From JAKLQR01 sp963753165 (GTDB taxonomy: Bacteria > Nitrospirota > Thermodesulfovibrionia > Thermodesulfovibrionales > SM23-35): 64,000 nt of DNA. Position 1 is the stretch's first letter. Each line of letters opens with the position of its first letter. Made by a program: the position numbers and the translations under genes. The stretch lies in the NCBI GenBank assembly GCA_963753165.1, contig CAVWBP010000012.1:1-64000 (forward strand), written 5' to 3'. The notes below the pieces were generated by a model that worked only from the letters and a program-made list of their open reading frames with translations, made no database searches and had not been told where the DNA came from. Below are positions 40,602 to 49,326 of this stretch, one piece after another.

Positions 40602-41069
40602 ATGGATAAAAAAGGATTTACCTTAATTGAACTTTTAATAGTTATAGCAATTATTGGGGTTCTCGCTGCTGTCGCGATCCCTGCCTATATCGGCCAGCAG
40701 AAGAGAGCTGAGCGGTCTGAGGCGTCCAGTAATTTAGAGTCTTTGAGGTTGTTGGAAGAACAGTTTTTTGCGGAAAATGGGAGCTTATACAGCCACGCCT
40801 GGTAGTGCAGCTGACGAATAATCCGGGCAATGTGCTTTAACACAGAGCGGTGACCTTGCAAATGTCTCAGTGGTTTCAGGCCCGGCGATGCAGCGAAATT
40901 GAGCTTTAGTTATTGGATTGTTCGAATGGTCGATAGCTGACGTACTGCAAATCCACCAACCACAGCTGCTTTAACACCATGTTTTGTCGCTTTCGCTACA
41001 GGGAACTCGGGCAAAAGAGTAGCTGGTGATGTTTTTGCAATAGACTGTAACAACATCAGAAATTGGTAA
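40602..41069 (+). pseudogene. Third type IV pilin, frameshifted
   Basis: It begins MDKKG/FTLIELLIVIAIIGVLAAVAI with AGGAGG before the ATG, then breaks at about 40800 (stop at 40803-40805). Pilin-like sequence goes on in other frames and ends TPCFVAFATGNSGKRVAGDV then FAIDCNNIRNW and a TAA at 41067-41069. At least two to three frame breaks are needed. The protein would be about 155 residues and differs from the first two pilins after the N-terminal helix, with two Cys near the C-terminus as in PilE-type minor or major pilins. Confidence 0.65.
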
Positions 41070-41179
41070 GGAGGTTTTTTTCAGAAGAGTAATATTTTTT
41101 CTTGACATCCCCGCTCAATTTTCTGTATCTTAAAAATTCTAATAAGTTAAATTTAGTAGTTGAGAAGGGGGGTAGAGAA

Positions 41180-41608
41180 TTGTATGCTTTAGGTACCCAT
41201 CTCTTAGTTGAACTGAGAGACTGCAATCATGAAAGCCTCAAAAGCCTCGAAAAAGTAAGAAATGCATTGGTCTCGGCAGCACAAGAGGCCAAGGCGACCA
41301 TAGTAGACATCTCCTTCCATGAATTTAATCCCTTTGGCATTAGCGGAGTCGTAGTGATCGCAGAGTCACATCTGACGATTCACACATGGCCTGAGTATGA
41401 TTATGCTGCGGTTGATATCTTTACCTGCGGTGATACGATAAAGCCGGAAGTGGCAGCGTCATATCTTATTCAGCAATTTGAGAGCAAAAACCCTTCGATT
41501 GTTGAAATGAAACGCGGCATCCTTTCCCATGAGAACAAGAAGCTGCCGCATAAAGTTTCGCAGGCATCAGATTCTGACAGCGAACTGTACGAGACGATAG
41601 CCCGCTAA
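41180..41608 (+). CDS. speD: S-adenosylmethionine decarboxylase proenzyme
   Basis: 142 residues from a TTG start (41180-41182), 5-8 bases after AAGGGGGG. This start puts the pyruvoyl-forming Ser at 63 (ESHLTIHTWPEY), with His68 and Cys83, exactly the numbering of the T. maritima class 1B enzyme, so it is preferred over upstream frames opening at 41102. It self-cleaves between Glu62 and Ser63 and decarboxylates AdoMet for spermidine synthesis. No speE is adjacent. It is convergent with pgk. Confidence 0.93.
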   Translation: MYALGTHLLVELRDCNHESLKSLEKVRNALVSAAQEAKATIVDISFHEFNPFGISGVVVIAESHLTIHTWPEYDYAAVDIFTCGDTIKPEVAASYLIQQFESKNPSIVEMKRGILSHENKKLPHKVSQASDSDSELYETIAR

Positions 41609-41623
41609 GGCTGCCGACAGAAC

Positions 41624-42862
41624 TTATGCATCTTCGCGGTCCGTGAGGGCAGCGATACCCGGAAGTTCTTTCCCTTCGAGGAGTTGCAATGAAGCTCCTC
41701 CGCCTGTGGATATGAAGGATATGGCGTCTGAGACGCCGGCGCGGTGTACCGCAAGGTCGGTGTCGCCTCCGCCGACGATTGTGAGCGCATAGGCTTCTGC
41801 GACGGCATGGGCGATTTCGAATGTGCCCCGTGAAAAGGCATCTTTTTCGAACAGGCCCATCGGTCCGTTCCAGAGGATAGTCTTGGCGTCCTGAAGCGCG
41901 ATCGAAAAGAGCTTCACTGAAGCCGGACCGATATCGAGCGCCTTCCATCCCTTCGGGATTTCGAGCGTCGGCACTATCTTGATTACAGAGCCTGAATCCG
42001 TATCCTGTGCAATGATACAGTCCACAGGAAGATAGAATTTCACCCCGTTTTCTTTCAGGGTCTTTCTGACCCTCTGCGCTGTTTCGAGCATCTCGTCTTC
42101 AACAAGGGAATCACCGATCTCGTAACCCATGGCTTTTATGAAAGTGAAGGCCATGCCCCCCCCGACTATGACTTTGTTGACTTTGCTGACGAGATGTTCA
42201 AGCACCCCGATTTTCCCGGATACCTTTGCCCCGCCGAGGATCGCAATAAAAGGTTTCACGGGATTCTCGATCGCGCCCTTGAGGTACTCTATCTCTTTCT
42301 TCATGAGGAACCCTGCTGCAGCAGTAAGATATCTGGTCATGCCGACTGTCGATGCATGCGACCTGTGTGCGGTGCCAAAGGCGTCATTCACATACACATC
42401 GGCGAGTTTCGCCAGGGCGCGCGCAAACATATCGTCGTTGCTCTCTTCCCCGGGATGAAACCTGAGGTTTTCGAGCAGAAGGACATCGCCGCCGTTCATC
42501 TTTGCAATAATGCCCTCCACCTGCTTTCCTATGGAGTCCGGAGCGAACAGCACGTCCTTGCTGAGCAGTCTCTTCAGTCTCTTCGCTACCGGCGCGAGAC
42601 TGAATTTGGGATCGACCTTGCCTTTCGGTCTCCCGAGATGAGAGGAAAGAATAACTTTCGCCCCTTCATCAATGGCATAATTAATCGTCGGGAGTGTGGA
42701 GCGGATTCTCGTATCATCGGTGATCATCAGGTTCTCGTCGAGCGGCACATTGAAGTCGGCCCGGATAAAGACCCGTTTGCCCTTGATATCAATATCCTCT
42801 ACGGAGAGTTTATGAAAAAAATTATTCTTTGGCGCAGGGGTTACGGCGCTCCTTTTTTTCAT
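41624..42862 (-). CDS. pgk: Phosphoglycerate kinase
   Basis: 412 residues from ATG 42862. KRVFIRADFNVPLDE is the PGK signature; SSHLGRPKG, LLENLRFHPGEE, VGGGMAFTFIKAMG and TIVGGGDTDLAVHRAG are conserved. About 20 residues precede the usual start (MKKRSAVTPAPKNNFFHKLS). It makes ATP from 1,3-bisphosphoglycerate. It follows gap by 2 bases. Confidence 0.97.
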   Translation of the reverse strand: MKKRSAVTPAPKNNFFHKLSVEDIDIKGKRVFIRADFNVPLDENLMITDDTRIRSTLPTINYAIDEGAKVILSSHLGRPKGKVDPKFSLAPVAKRLKRLLSKDVLFAPDSIGKQVEGIIAKMNGGDVLLLENLRFHPGEESNDDMFARALAKLADVYVNDAFGTAHRSHASTVGMTRYLTAAAGFLMKKEIEYLKGAIENPVKPFIAILGGAKVSGKIGVLEHLVSKVNKVIVGGGMAFTFIKAMGYEIGDSLVEDEMLETAQRVRKTLKENGVKFYLPVDCIIAQDTDSGSVIKIVPTLEIPKGWKALDIGPASVKLFSIALQDAKTILWNGPMGLFEKDAFSRGTFEIAHAVAEAYALTIVGGGDTDLAVHRAGVSDAISFISTGGGASLQLLEGKELPGIAALTDREDA

Positions 42863-42864
42863 GG

Positions 42865-43869
42865 TCAGATCCTCTTGGCAATATAGAGGATGAGGTCCCT
42901 CATACGCGAGCTGTACCCCCACTCATTATCGTACCAGGCAAGGACCTTTGCCATTTTGCCCTCCATGACCATGGTGAGCGTCCCATCGACAATGGATGAA
43001 TGGGGATTGCCGTTCAAATCGCTCGAAACAAGCGGTTCTTCCGAATAGAGGAGGATGTCCTTCATAGGGCCCTCCGCAGCTCTTTTCAGCGCTGCATTGA
43101 TCTCTTCGGCGGTGACATCCCGTGAGAGTTCAGTGATAAGGTCTACGATAGAAACATTGGGCGTCGGTACACGGATGGACATACCGTTCAGTTTGCCTTT
43201 CAGCTCAGGGAGTACGATGCCCACTGCTTTTGCAGCCCCGGTGGTGGTCGGGATCATGTTCAGGGCAGCCGCACGAGCCCTTCTGAGGTCTTTATGGGGA
43301 AGGTCGAGAATCCGCTGGTCGTTGGTATATGAATGAATGGTCGTCATCAATCCGCGCACGATCCCGAAATCATTATGCAGGACCTTTGCAACCGGGGCAA
43401 GACAGTTTGTGGTGCATGAAGCATTCGAGATAATCTTGTGTTTCACCGGGTCCAGTATTTCCTCATTTACACCCATGCAAATTGTGGCATCAGGCTCTTT
43501 CGCAGGAGCCGAAATAATCACCCACTTTGCGCCCGCGTCCAGATGTTTCGCAGCGGAGGGCCTGTCCACAAACCTTCCGGTAGATTCGATCACCACATCT
43601 ATCCCCATATCTTTCCACGGAAGTTTTTCCGGCTCTGTTACCGCGAAGACTTTGATCTCTTTCCCGTCGACGGTTATGCTCCCATTCCCTGATTTTACTT
43701 CGGCGCCGAAAATGCCATGCACGGAATCATATTTCAGGATATGTGCGAGGGTTTTTGCATCGGTAAGATCATTGAGGGCGGCAATCTCGAATTCCTTGTA
43801 TCCCCAACTCGTCCTGAGGAAATTCCTGCCGATCCGTCCGAAGCCGTTTATCGCGACACGTAATGCCAT
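42865..43869 (-). CDS. gap: Glyceraldehyde-3-phosphate dehydrogenase
   Basis: 334 residues. VAINGFGRIGRNFLRT binds NAD; ISNASCTTNCLAPVAKVLHN has the catalytic Cys. The residue after the second strand (AALNDLTDAKTLAHIL) is of the NAD-dependent glycolytic type. It forms an operon with pgk. AAGGAGG precedes the ATG. Confidence 0.97.
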   Translation of the reverse strand: MALRVAINGFGRIGRNFLRTSWGYKEFEIAALNDLTDAKTLAHILKYDSVHGIFGAEVKSGNGSITVDGKEIKVFAVTEPEKLPWKDMGIDVVIESTGRFVDRPSAAKHLDAGAKWVIISAPAKEPDATICMGVNEEILDPVKHKIISNASCTTNCLAPVAKVLHNDFGIVRGLMTTIHSYTNDQRILDLPHKDLRRARAAALNMIPTTTGAAKAVGIVLPELKGKLNGMSIRVPTPNVSIVDLITELSRDVTAEEINAALKRAAEGPMKDILLYSEEPLVSSDLNGNPHSSIVDGTLTMVMEGKMAKVLAWYDNEWGYSSRMRDLILYIAKRI

Positions 43870-43928
43870 AGAAACCTCCTTATTTTTAATAGATTATATC
43901 ATGAAAAGGAAAGAAAACAGGCGGGAGA

Positions 43929-45164
43929 TTACCACTTATTTATGACAAGGCCGGTAAGAAGTTTTGGATAAAAATACGTGGATTTCGGGGGCATTCTCAC
44001 CGAAGAGAGGGCGGATTTTTCGACGTCTTCAACTCTTGTCGGGTTCAGAAAGAATACTGCATCGAAATCTCCGTTTCTCACCTTCTCAAGCGCTATGCCG
44101 ACATTCATCTCATATCCGATATCAGTGGTGTGAAGGATTTTTTTGAGAACCAGTTCATGCAGGATCATCACATCTACCCCTCGCAAATCCGCATGGATTT
44201 CGGATAAGTCTCCCCCCTTATAGGTAAGCAGATGCCAGGTATCGCTTCCTCGCTGAAAAAACCCGAAAACACCCTGTTTGCCCGACAGACTGCCCACAAT
44301 ATCGAATCCGTTGTTGACCGGTTCTATCTCGAAATATTGAGCAAGTATTCCCTGTATGTCTTCCGGGACTTCTTTCAGCAGTCTGTGCGTTGGGAGGATG
44401 GTTATCCCCTCATCCATCATATTGGCAAGGAACATCAGGACGTGATCAAAGGGCCTGCCGGGTGATGCGCTTTCCTTTGATGCCATTTCCGTATAGAAGT
44501 CGAAGGCGGTCTCATACCGGTGATGTCCGTCAGCGATGAAGACGGCCTTGTCTTCAAATTCGCGCTGGATGCTCTTTATCTCGTCCTGGTTATCGATCTG
44601 CCAGAGCCGGTGTACATCGCCCGCAATGTCGGTAGCCTCTATATATGGTTTGCCGGCTGATGTTTTTGAGAGAACACCGGCTATATCCTCTCCGGAACTT
44701 CTGTATAGCGAGAAAATCGGACTTATGTTCCCTTCGCATGACCTCATGAGGTTCAATCTGTCCTGTTTTGGTTTCGAATAGGTGCATTCGTGAGGATAGA
44801 CGCTTCCTTTCCCAAGTTCTTCGAGTTTTACGAGCGCGAGGAATCCGAGGAGACGTTTCTTTCTTTTCTCAACCATGTACTCCATCTCATACGCATAGAA
44901 TGAAGGCTTTTCACTTCTCATGAAGACGCCTTCCCGCACCCATTCATCCAGACATCTCCGTGCCCTTGTATATCTGTTCTCGGTCTCTGTATCGGAAGGG
45001 AGCTCCTTGCCGAAATCTATCCTCACCACGTTATGAGGACTTTGCATATATAATGCTTCCCGGTATTCCGGGGTGATCACGTCGTATGGAGGGGCAAGAA
45101 CGTCCTCCATAGCAATCCTGGACGTATTATAGAGAGTTCCCCTGAAAGGAATAATTTTCGCCAT
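43929..45164 (-). CDS. DUF1015 family protein
   Basis: 411 residues. IIPFRGTLYNTSRIAMEDVL followed by APPYDVITPEYREAL is the diagnostic DUF1015 start; FIADGHHRYETAFDFY and the C-terminal NPTRVEDVEKSA are also conserved. The family resembles serine-kinase SerK/SbnI proteins, some of which phosphorylate serine with ADP, so a small-molecule kinase role is possible but unproven. It stands alone on the minus strand between gap and the suf genes. Confidence 0.85.
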   Translation of the reverse strand: MAKIIPFRGTLYNTSRIAMEDVLAPPYDVITPEYREALYMQSPHNVVRIDFGKELPSDTETENRYTRARRCLDEWVREGVFMRSEKPSFYAYEMEYMVEKRKKRLLGFLALVKLEELGKGSVYPHECTYSKPKQDRLNLMRSCEGNISPIFSLYRSSGEDIAGVLSKTSAGKPYIEATDIAGDVHRLWQIDNQDEIKSIQREFEDKAVFIADGHHRYETAFDFYTEMASKESASPGRPFDHVLMFLANMMDEGITILPTHRLLKEVPEDIQGILAQYFEIEPVNNGFDIVGSLSGKQGVFGFFQRGSDTWHLLTYKGGDLSEIHADLRGVDVMILHELVLKKILHTTDIGYEMNVGIALEKVRNGDFDAVFFLNPTRVEDVEKSALSSVRMPPKSTYFYPKLLTGLVINKW

Positions 45165-45241
45165 TAGTTAATTTTTCCGTAGAAAATAAGAAAAGAATTT
45201 CGATATGTTAGCATGGGAAGTATCTGAAATTCAAACCATCC

Positions 45242-46492
45242 TTATAACGCTTCTTTGGCCGTGGCCTTTATGACTTCCTTGATGTTTTTATCGAGGAACT
45301 CGGGTATATAAGGGATATCCAGATTCAGGAATCCGGAGGTTATGACAGAAACCGCATCTTCCTGTGATATGCCTCTCGACATCAAATACTCAACCTGCTC
45401 TTCCGATATCGGCCCTATAGAAGCCTCATGGGAGAGTTCCGACTTTAATGACCCGTGGGATGCAAGCTCGGGGATGGCGAATATCTTCGCCTTTTCCGAG
45501 AACAAAATGCCCCGGCAATCGAGATGTGCAAGACAGTATCCTCTTGTGGCAGCGATGAGATCGCCCCTGGAATAGATAACGCTCTCGTCTGCAGCGATAG
45601 TCCGGGCAATGGATTCTCCCCGTGTATCTTCACCTTCAAGAATTATCCTCGATCCGAGATCAATGTATGAATCTTTTAATCCATACACAACCGTATTGAA
45701 TTTGGCAGACGCCCGGTCCCCCTTCAAATGCGCGACAGGGAAGGCCTGTATCGATTTAACCGGCTTCAGGAGCACGTAGTTGCTGATAAACGCGCCGTCC
45801 TCTTCAACGACAACCTTTGTCCGGGGCCTGACATGGAAATTGTCGGCCCAGTTATGGATCATGGTGAACATGAGTTTGCCGCCCTTCTTGACATAGAACT
45901 CCGAGATTCCGAGATGTATGCCTTCGGCGTCACTCTTCGACAGGGTACATCCTGTGATGACCTGAAGCTCTGCCCCTTCCTCAACGATGATCACGTTATG
46001 GACATTCTGGCTTACATAGTTTTCAGCTACGAGCAGACATGACTGAACCGGATACTGCGGTTTCTGATGGGCAAACACCCGGATGAAATATCCGTGAGTC
46101 ATGTTCAGGGCGGCCTGGGCAGTGTACTTGTCCTGATCAGCAGAGACCGCTTTCCAGTAATACTCCTCAAGCCAGTCATATTTGTCCAGCGCGGCAGGGG
46201 TGCTCATCATTTCAAGCTGGCCTTCATATGCTTTGTTCAGGCTCTCATAGACCACCGACTGATCGATCTGGAGAAAAGAGCCCGACCGGTTTTCTTCCTT
46301 CATGTTCATGCCGGACAGGATCGCAGCCTCCTTGACCTGATGAGAGAGGCTTTCGAGGCTCTCTATCTTCCCCTTTTCAATGTGCTGTTTATAGCGTGAA
46401 AGGTCCAGATCAGGCCCATACAACGCCTTCTTGTCTCTGGCTTTTTCAGCCAGCGCCTGTATTTCTGAAAGATATGCATTCCTTACCGGCAT
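45242..46492 (-). CDS. sufB: Fe-S cluster scaffold SufB/SufD family
   Basis: 416 residues from ATG 46492, which overlaps the sufC stop by 10 bases and follows AGGAGGTG; earlier in-frame starts lie inside sufC. The beta-helix core includes EGAELQVITGC, TMIHNWADNFHVRPRTKVV, YIDLGSRIILEGEDTRGES and the C-terminal RGILFSEKAKIFAIPEL..HGSLKSELSHEASIG. It pairs with SufC. Only one SufB/D-type gene is present, so the complex would be a SufB2C2-like minimal system, as seen in archaea and anaerobes. Confidence 0.9.
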   Translation of the reverse strand: MPVRNAYLSEIQALAEKARDKKALYGPDLDLSRYKQHIEKGKIESLESLSHQVKEAAILSGMNMKEENRSGSFLQIDQSVVYESLNKAYEGQLEMMSTPAALDKYDWLEEYYWKAVSADQDKYTAQAALNMTHGYFIRVFAHQKPQYPVQSCLLVAENYVSQNVHNVIIVEEGAELQVITGCTLSKSDAEGIHLGISEFYVKKGGKLMFTMIHNWADNFHVRPRTKVVVEEDGAFISNYVLLKPVKSIQAFPVAHLKGDRASAKFNTVVYGLKDSYIDLGSRIILEGEDTRGESIARTIAADESVIYSRGDLIAATRGYCLAHLDCRGILFSEKAKIFAIPELASHGSLKSELSHEASIGPISEEQVEYLMSRGISQEDAVSVITSGFLNLDIPYIPEFLDKNIKEVIKATAKEAL

Positions 46493-47220
46493 TCTGCGCA
46501 CCTCCTGTAGCCATGTTTCTTTATCTCTGAGAGAATATCCCTGGGGTTCCCTCTGCATAAGAGATTTCCGTCAAATACGATATAGCCTTTGTCCGCATTC
46601 ACAAAATCAAGAATATATCCGGTATGCGTTATGATGAGAGCTCCCCTCTTCCGGTCTTTCACCTTATCTTTTCCGAGCAGCGTATTGATTGCTTCGCCGA
46701 CGAGGGCAATATTCTCGATGTCAACTCCTGATTCCGGTTCATCAATCAACACAAGGTCCGGCCTCTGTATCATCAATTGGAGAAGTTCGGAACGCTTCAT
46801 CTCTCCGCCGGAAAATCCGTCATTCAGGCCTCTTTCTAAATGGCCTCCCAGGTTCAGCTTCTCGATTTTTGCATCGACCCCTGCGCTGTCTGCCCCGTTG
46901 GTATTTATTATCTCGATCATTTTTTTGAGCGTTACGCCTCTTACGGTCGGCGGCCTTTGGAACGAGACGCCGAGACCGAGCCTGGCACGTTCATAAATAT
47001 CATGAGCGGTTATATCTTCTCCCTTAAAAAATATTTTCCCCTGTTCTACTCTGTATCGTGGAAATCCCATGAGGGTCATCATGAAAGATGTTTTCCCGGC
47101 GCCGTTGGGTCCGAAGAGCACATTGATTTCTCCGTATTTCATCGAGAAATTTACTCCCTTGAGAACCTGTCTGTCGCCGACTGAAACCCACAGGTCTTCT
47201 GTTCTAAGCATGTCTTCCAC
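46483..47220 (-). CDS. sufC: Fe-S assembly ATPase SufC
   Basis: 245 residues. Walker A GPNGAGKTSFM, Q-loop in GVSFQRPPTVRG, signature FSGGEMKRSELLQ, Walker B LVLIDEPESGVD and switch His in ITHTG make a complete ABC ATPase of the SufC class. It drives SufB rearrangement during cluster assembly. It is first in a two-gene operon. No sufS, sufU or sufE is adjacent. Confidence 0.94.
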   Translation of the reverse strand: MEDMLRTEDLWVSVGDRQVLKGVNFSMKYGEINVLFGPNGAGKTSFMMTLMGFPRYRVEQGKIFFKGEDITAHDIYERARLGLGVSFQRPPTVRGVTLKKMIEIINTNGADSAGVDAKIEKLNLGGHLERGLNDGFSGGEMKRSELLQLMIQRPDLVLIDEPESGVDIENIALVGEAINTLLGKDKVKDRKRGALIITHTGYILDFVNADKGYIVFDGNLLCRGNPRDILSEIKKHGYRRCAECR

Positions 47221-47332
47221 CGATCATTCCTCCTTTTCGTATCGTATCTTTCTATTATATTTCTAAAATAAGAAAAGAAAAAAGCAAAATAACCCTGCTG
47301 CCTTGTAATTTCATATTTCTCCTATTCAGGTA

Positions 47333-47361
47333 TTGACAAAGTCAGCATAGTTCTAGTATGT
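47333..47361 (+). promoter_or_regulatory. Candidate rho promoter
   Basis: TTGACA (47333-47338) is followed by TAGTAT (47354-47359) at a 15-base spacing, or GTATGT (47356-47361) at 17 bases. The rho leader from there to 47472 contains a C-rich tract (ACCCCCCTGGAC at about 47399) that could serve Rho autoregulation. The -10 is weak, so this is tentative. Confidence 0.35.
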
Positions 47362-47472
47362 TAAGTTCAAGACACATTCTTCACGTATTAACGTTATAAA
47401 CCCCCCTGGACAGGCAAAGTCCTTCCGGGTAGAACAAAAACCACCGAAAAAGATCCTTATAGGAGTTTGATC

Positions 47473-48762
47473 ATGGATAATCCAAAGAAGAGTCTGGTTG
47501 CAGAAAATAATATCTCTATGTCAGAGCTGAAGGACAAGACAATCGATACGCTGACAGAAGTTGCACGGGAGCTCAATGTTGAAGGCGCAAGCGGCATGAG
47601 GAAACAGGACCTTATTTTTGCAATACTCCAGGCTCAGACCGAAAAGACCGGATATGTATTTTCAGAGGGAGTACTCGAAATCCTTCCTGACGGTTTCGGA
47701 TTTTTACGTTCGCCTGATTACAGTTATCTGCCCGGGCCTGATGATATCTACGTTTCTCCGTCGCAGATCAGACGGTTCAGTCTCAGGACAGGTGACCTTG
47801 TCTCAGGACAGATACGGCCCCCGAAAGAGAGTGAGCGGTATTTTGCACTGCTTAAAGTCGAAGCAATAAACCATGAAGCGCCGGAAGATAATATCACCAG
47901 AGCATTGTTTGATAACCTGATCCCTTATTACCCTACCGAAAAAATCAAGCTCGAGTATGACCTCCATGAGTACTCCACCAGGATAATGGATTTGATCACT
48001 CCCATAGGCATGGGACAGAGAGGCATGATCGTCGCTGCGCCCAGGACGGGGAAAACGATGCTGCTTCAATCAATCGCCAAAGCGGTCAAGAAGAACCACA
48101 GGGACATTCACCTGATTATATTGCTTATCGATGAGAGACCTGAGGAAGTGACGGACTGGAAACGGCAGGTTCCCGGGGCTGAGATTATCAGTTCAACTTT
48201 TGATGAGCCGCCCCAGAGGCACTGTCAGGTATCAGAGATGGTTATGGAAAGGGCAAAGCGCCTTGTCGAATGCAAAAGGAATGTAGTCATACTCCTTGAC
48301 AGTATCACAAGGCTCGCCCGGGCCTATAATGCAGTGAGCCCTGCAAGCGGGAAAGTCCTCTCAGGCGGTCTTGATTCCAATGCACTCCAGAAGCCAAAAA
48401 GATTTTTTGGGACAGCCCGGAATATTGAAACCGGCGGAAGCCTTACGATCCTCGCGACGGCGCTTGTTGATACGGGGAGCAGAATGGACGATGTCATTTT
48501 CGAGGAATTCAAGGGAACCGGCAATATGGAATTGCATCTTGACAGGAAACTCATCGACAAGAGGATATTCCCGAGCATAGACATCAATGCATCCGGGACA
48601 AGAAAGGAAGAACTGCTTGTGGACAAGGATGTGCTGAACAAGATGTGGATATTGCGGAAAGTCCTTACCCCATTGAGTACTGTTGAAAGCATGGAGTTCC
48701 TTCTTGGCAAACTCACGGGGACAAAGGTCAACAAAGATTTCCTTGAGATGATGAACAAATAG
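47473..48762 (+). CDS. rho: Transcription termination factor Rho
   Basis: 429 residues from ATG 47473 (AGGAG 8 bases before). The Rho N-domain is followed by the RNA-binding cold-shock-like domain (GVLEILPDGFGFLRSPDYSY and DDIYVSPSQIRRF). The ATPase has the P-loop APRTGKTM, ERPEEVTDW, ILLDSITRLARAYN, the Q/R-loop region SGGLDSNALQKPKRFFGTAR and DLNASG-like DINASGTRKEE. It is a hexameric RNA helicase that ends transcription. No large insertion is present. Confidence 0.98.
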   Translation: MDNPKKSLVAENNISMSELKDKTIDTLTEVARELNVEGASGMRKQDLIFAILQAQTEKTGYVFSEGVLEILPDGFGFLRSPDYSYLPGPDDIYVSPSQIRRFSLRTGDLVSGQIRPPKESERYFALLKVEAINHEAPEDNITRALFDNLIPYYPTEKIKLEYDLHEYSTRIMDLITPIGMGQRGMIVAAPRTGKTMLLQSIAKAVKKNHRDIHLIILLIDERPEEVTDWKRQVPGAEIISSTFDEPPQRHCQVSEMVMERAKRLVECKRNVVILLDSITRLARAYNAVSPASGKVLSGGLDSNALQKPKRFFGTARNIETGGSLTILATALVDTGSRMDDVIFEEFKGTGNMELHLDRKLIDKRIFPSIDINASGTRKEELLVDKDVLNKMWILRKVLTPLSTVESMEFLLGKLTGTKVNKDFLEMMNK

Positions 48763-48803
48763 CTTCTGCATTCTCTCTGCTTCGTTTTCTTTCTTCTAAA
48801 GCG

Positions 48804-49202
48804 ATGGACCTTCAATTAGAAGATGACCGGTACTGTTTTGTATGCGGAGAGGAGAATGAAAACGGGCTTCACCTCGCTTTCACTCTCCTCGAGGGAAAGG
48901 TATGCTCAGAATTCACCTTCCGGAAGGCCCACCAGGGATACAAAGATATTGTGCACGGGGGATTGCTTTCGGCCGTGCTCGATGAAGCGATGGTAAAGGC
49001 TTCACTGATGCAGGGCATGCCGTCTGTCACTGCTGAGATTACGGTCAGATTCAGAAACCCTCTCCTCGTCAATGAGAGGGCGGTTGTCGAAGCTGAGATA
49101 AGAAGAGTGAACAGGAAAATTGTTGAAACATCAGCAGTGATAAAAAAGCATGACGATACGCTCGTGGCAGAAGGGTGGGGGAAGCTTTTCCTGAAGAAAT
49201 AA
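48804..49202 (+). CDS. PaaI-type hotdog thioesterase
   Basis: 132 residues. CFVCGEENENGLHLAF is an N-terminal element often found in PaaI-like acyl-CoA thioesterases; DIVHGGLLSAVLDEAMVKAS is the active-site helix with His-Gly-Gly and Asp. ITVRFRNPLLVNE gives the hotdog sheet. The acyl substrate is not known. It follows rho by 41 bases and may be co-transcribed. Confidence 0.87.
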   Translation: MDLQLEDDRYCFVCGEENENGLHLAFTLLEGKVCSEFTFRKAHQGYKDIVHGGLLSAVLDEAMVKASLMQGMPSVTAEITVRFRNPLLVNERAVVEAEIRRVNRKIVETSAVIKKHDDTLVAEGWGKLFLKK

Positions 49203-49326
49203 CAGTGCAGTGAATATTGAAAATTGTTTCTTGATGTGATAGCTTTTCTCTATAGAGGGGTTAATCCGTTCTGCATGGATATATACGAGATAACAATGAT
49301 TTTCCAGGTACGTTTAGGAGGGTGAA

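Noticed and set aside
42194..42886. 230-codon plus-strand frame opposite pgk
   Set aside because: Antisense shadow of pgk with no homology signal.
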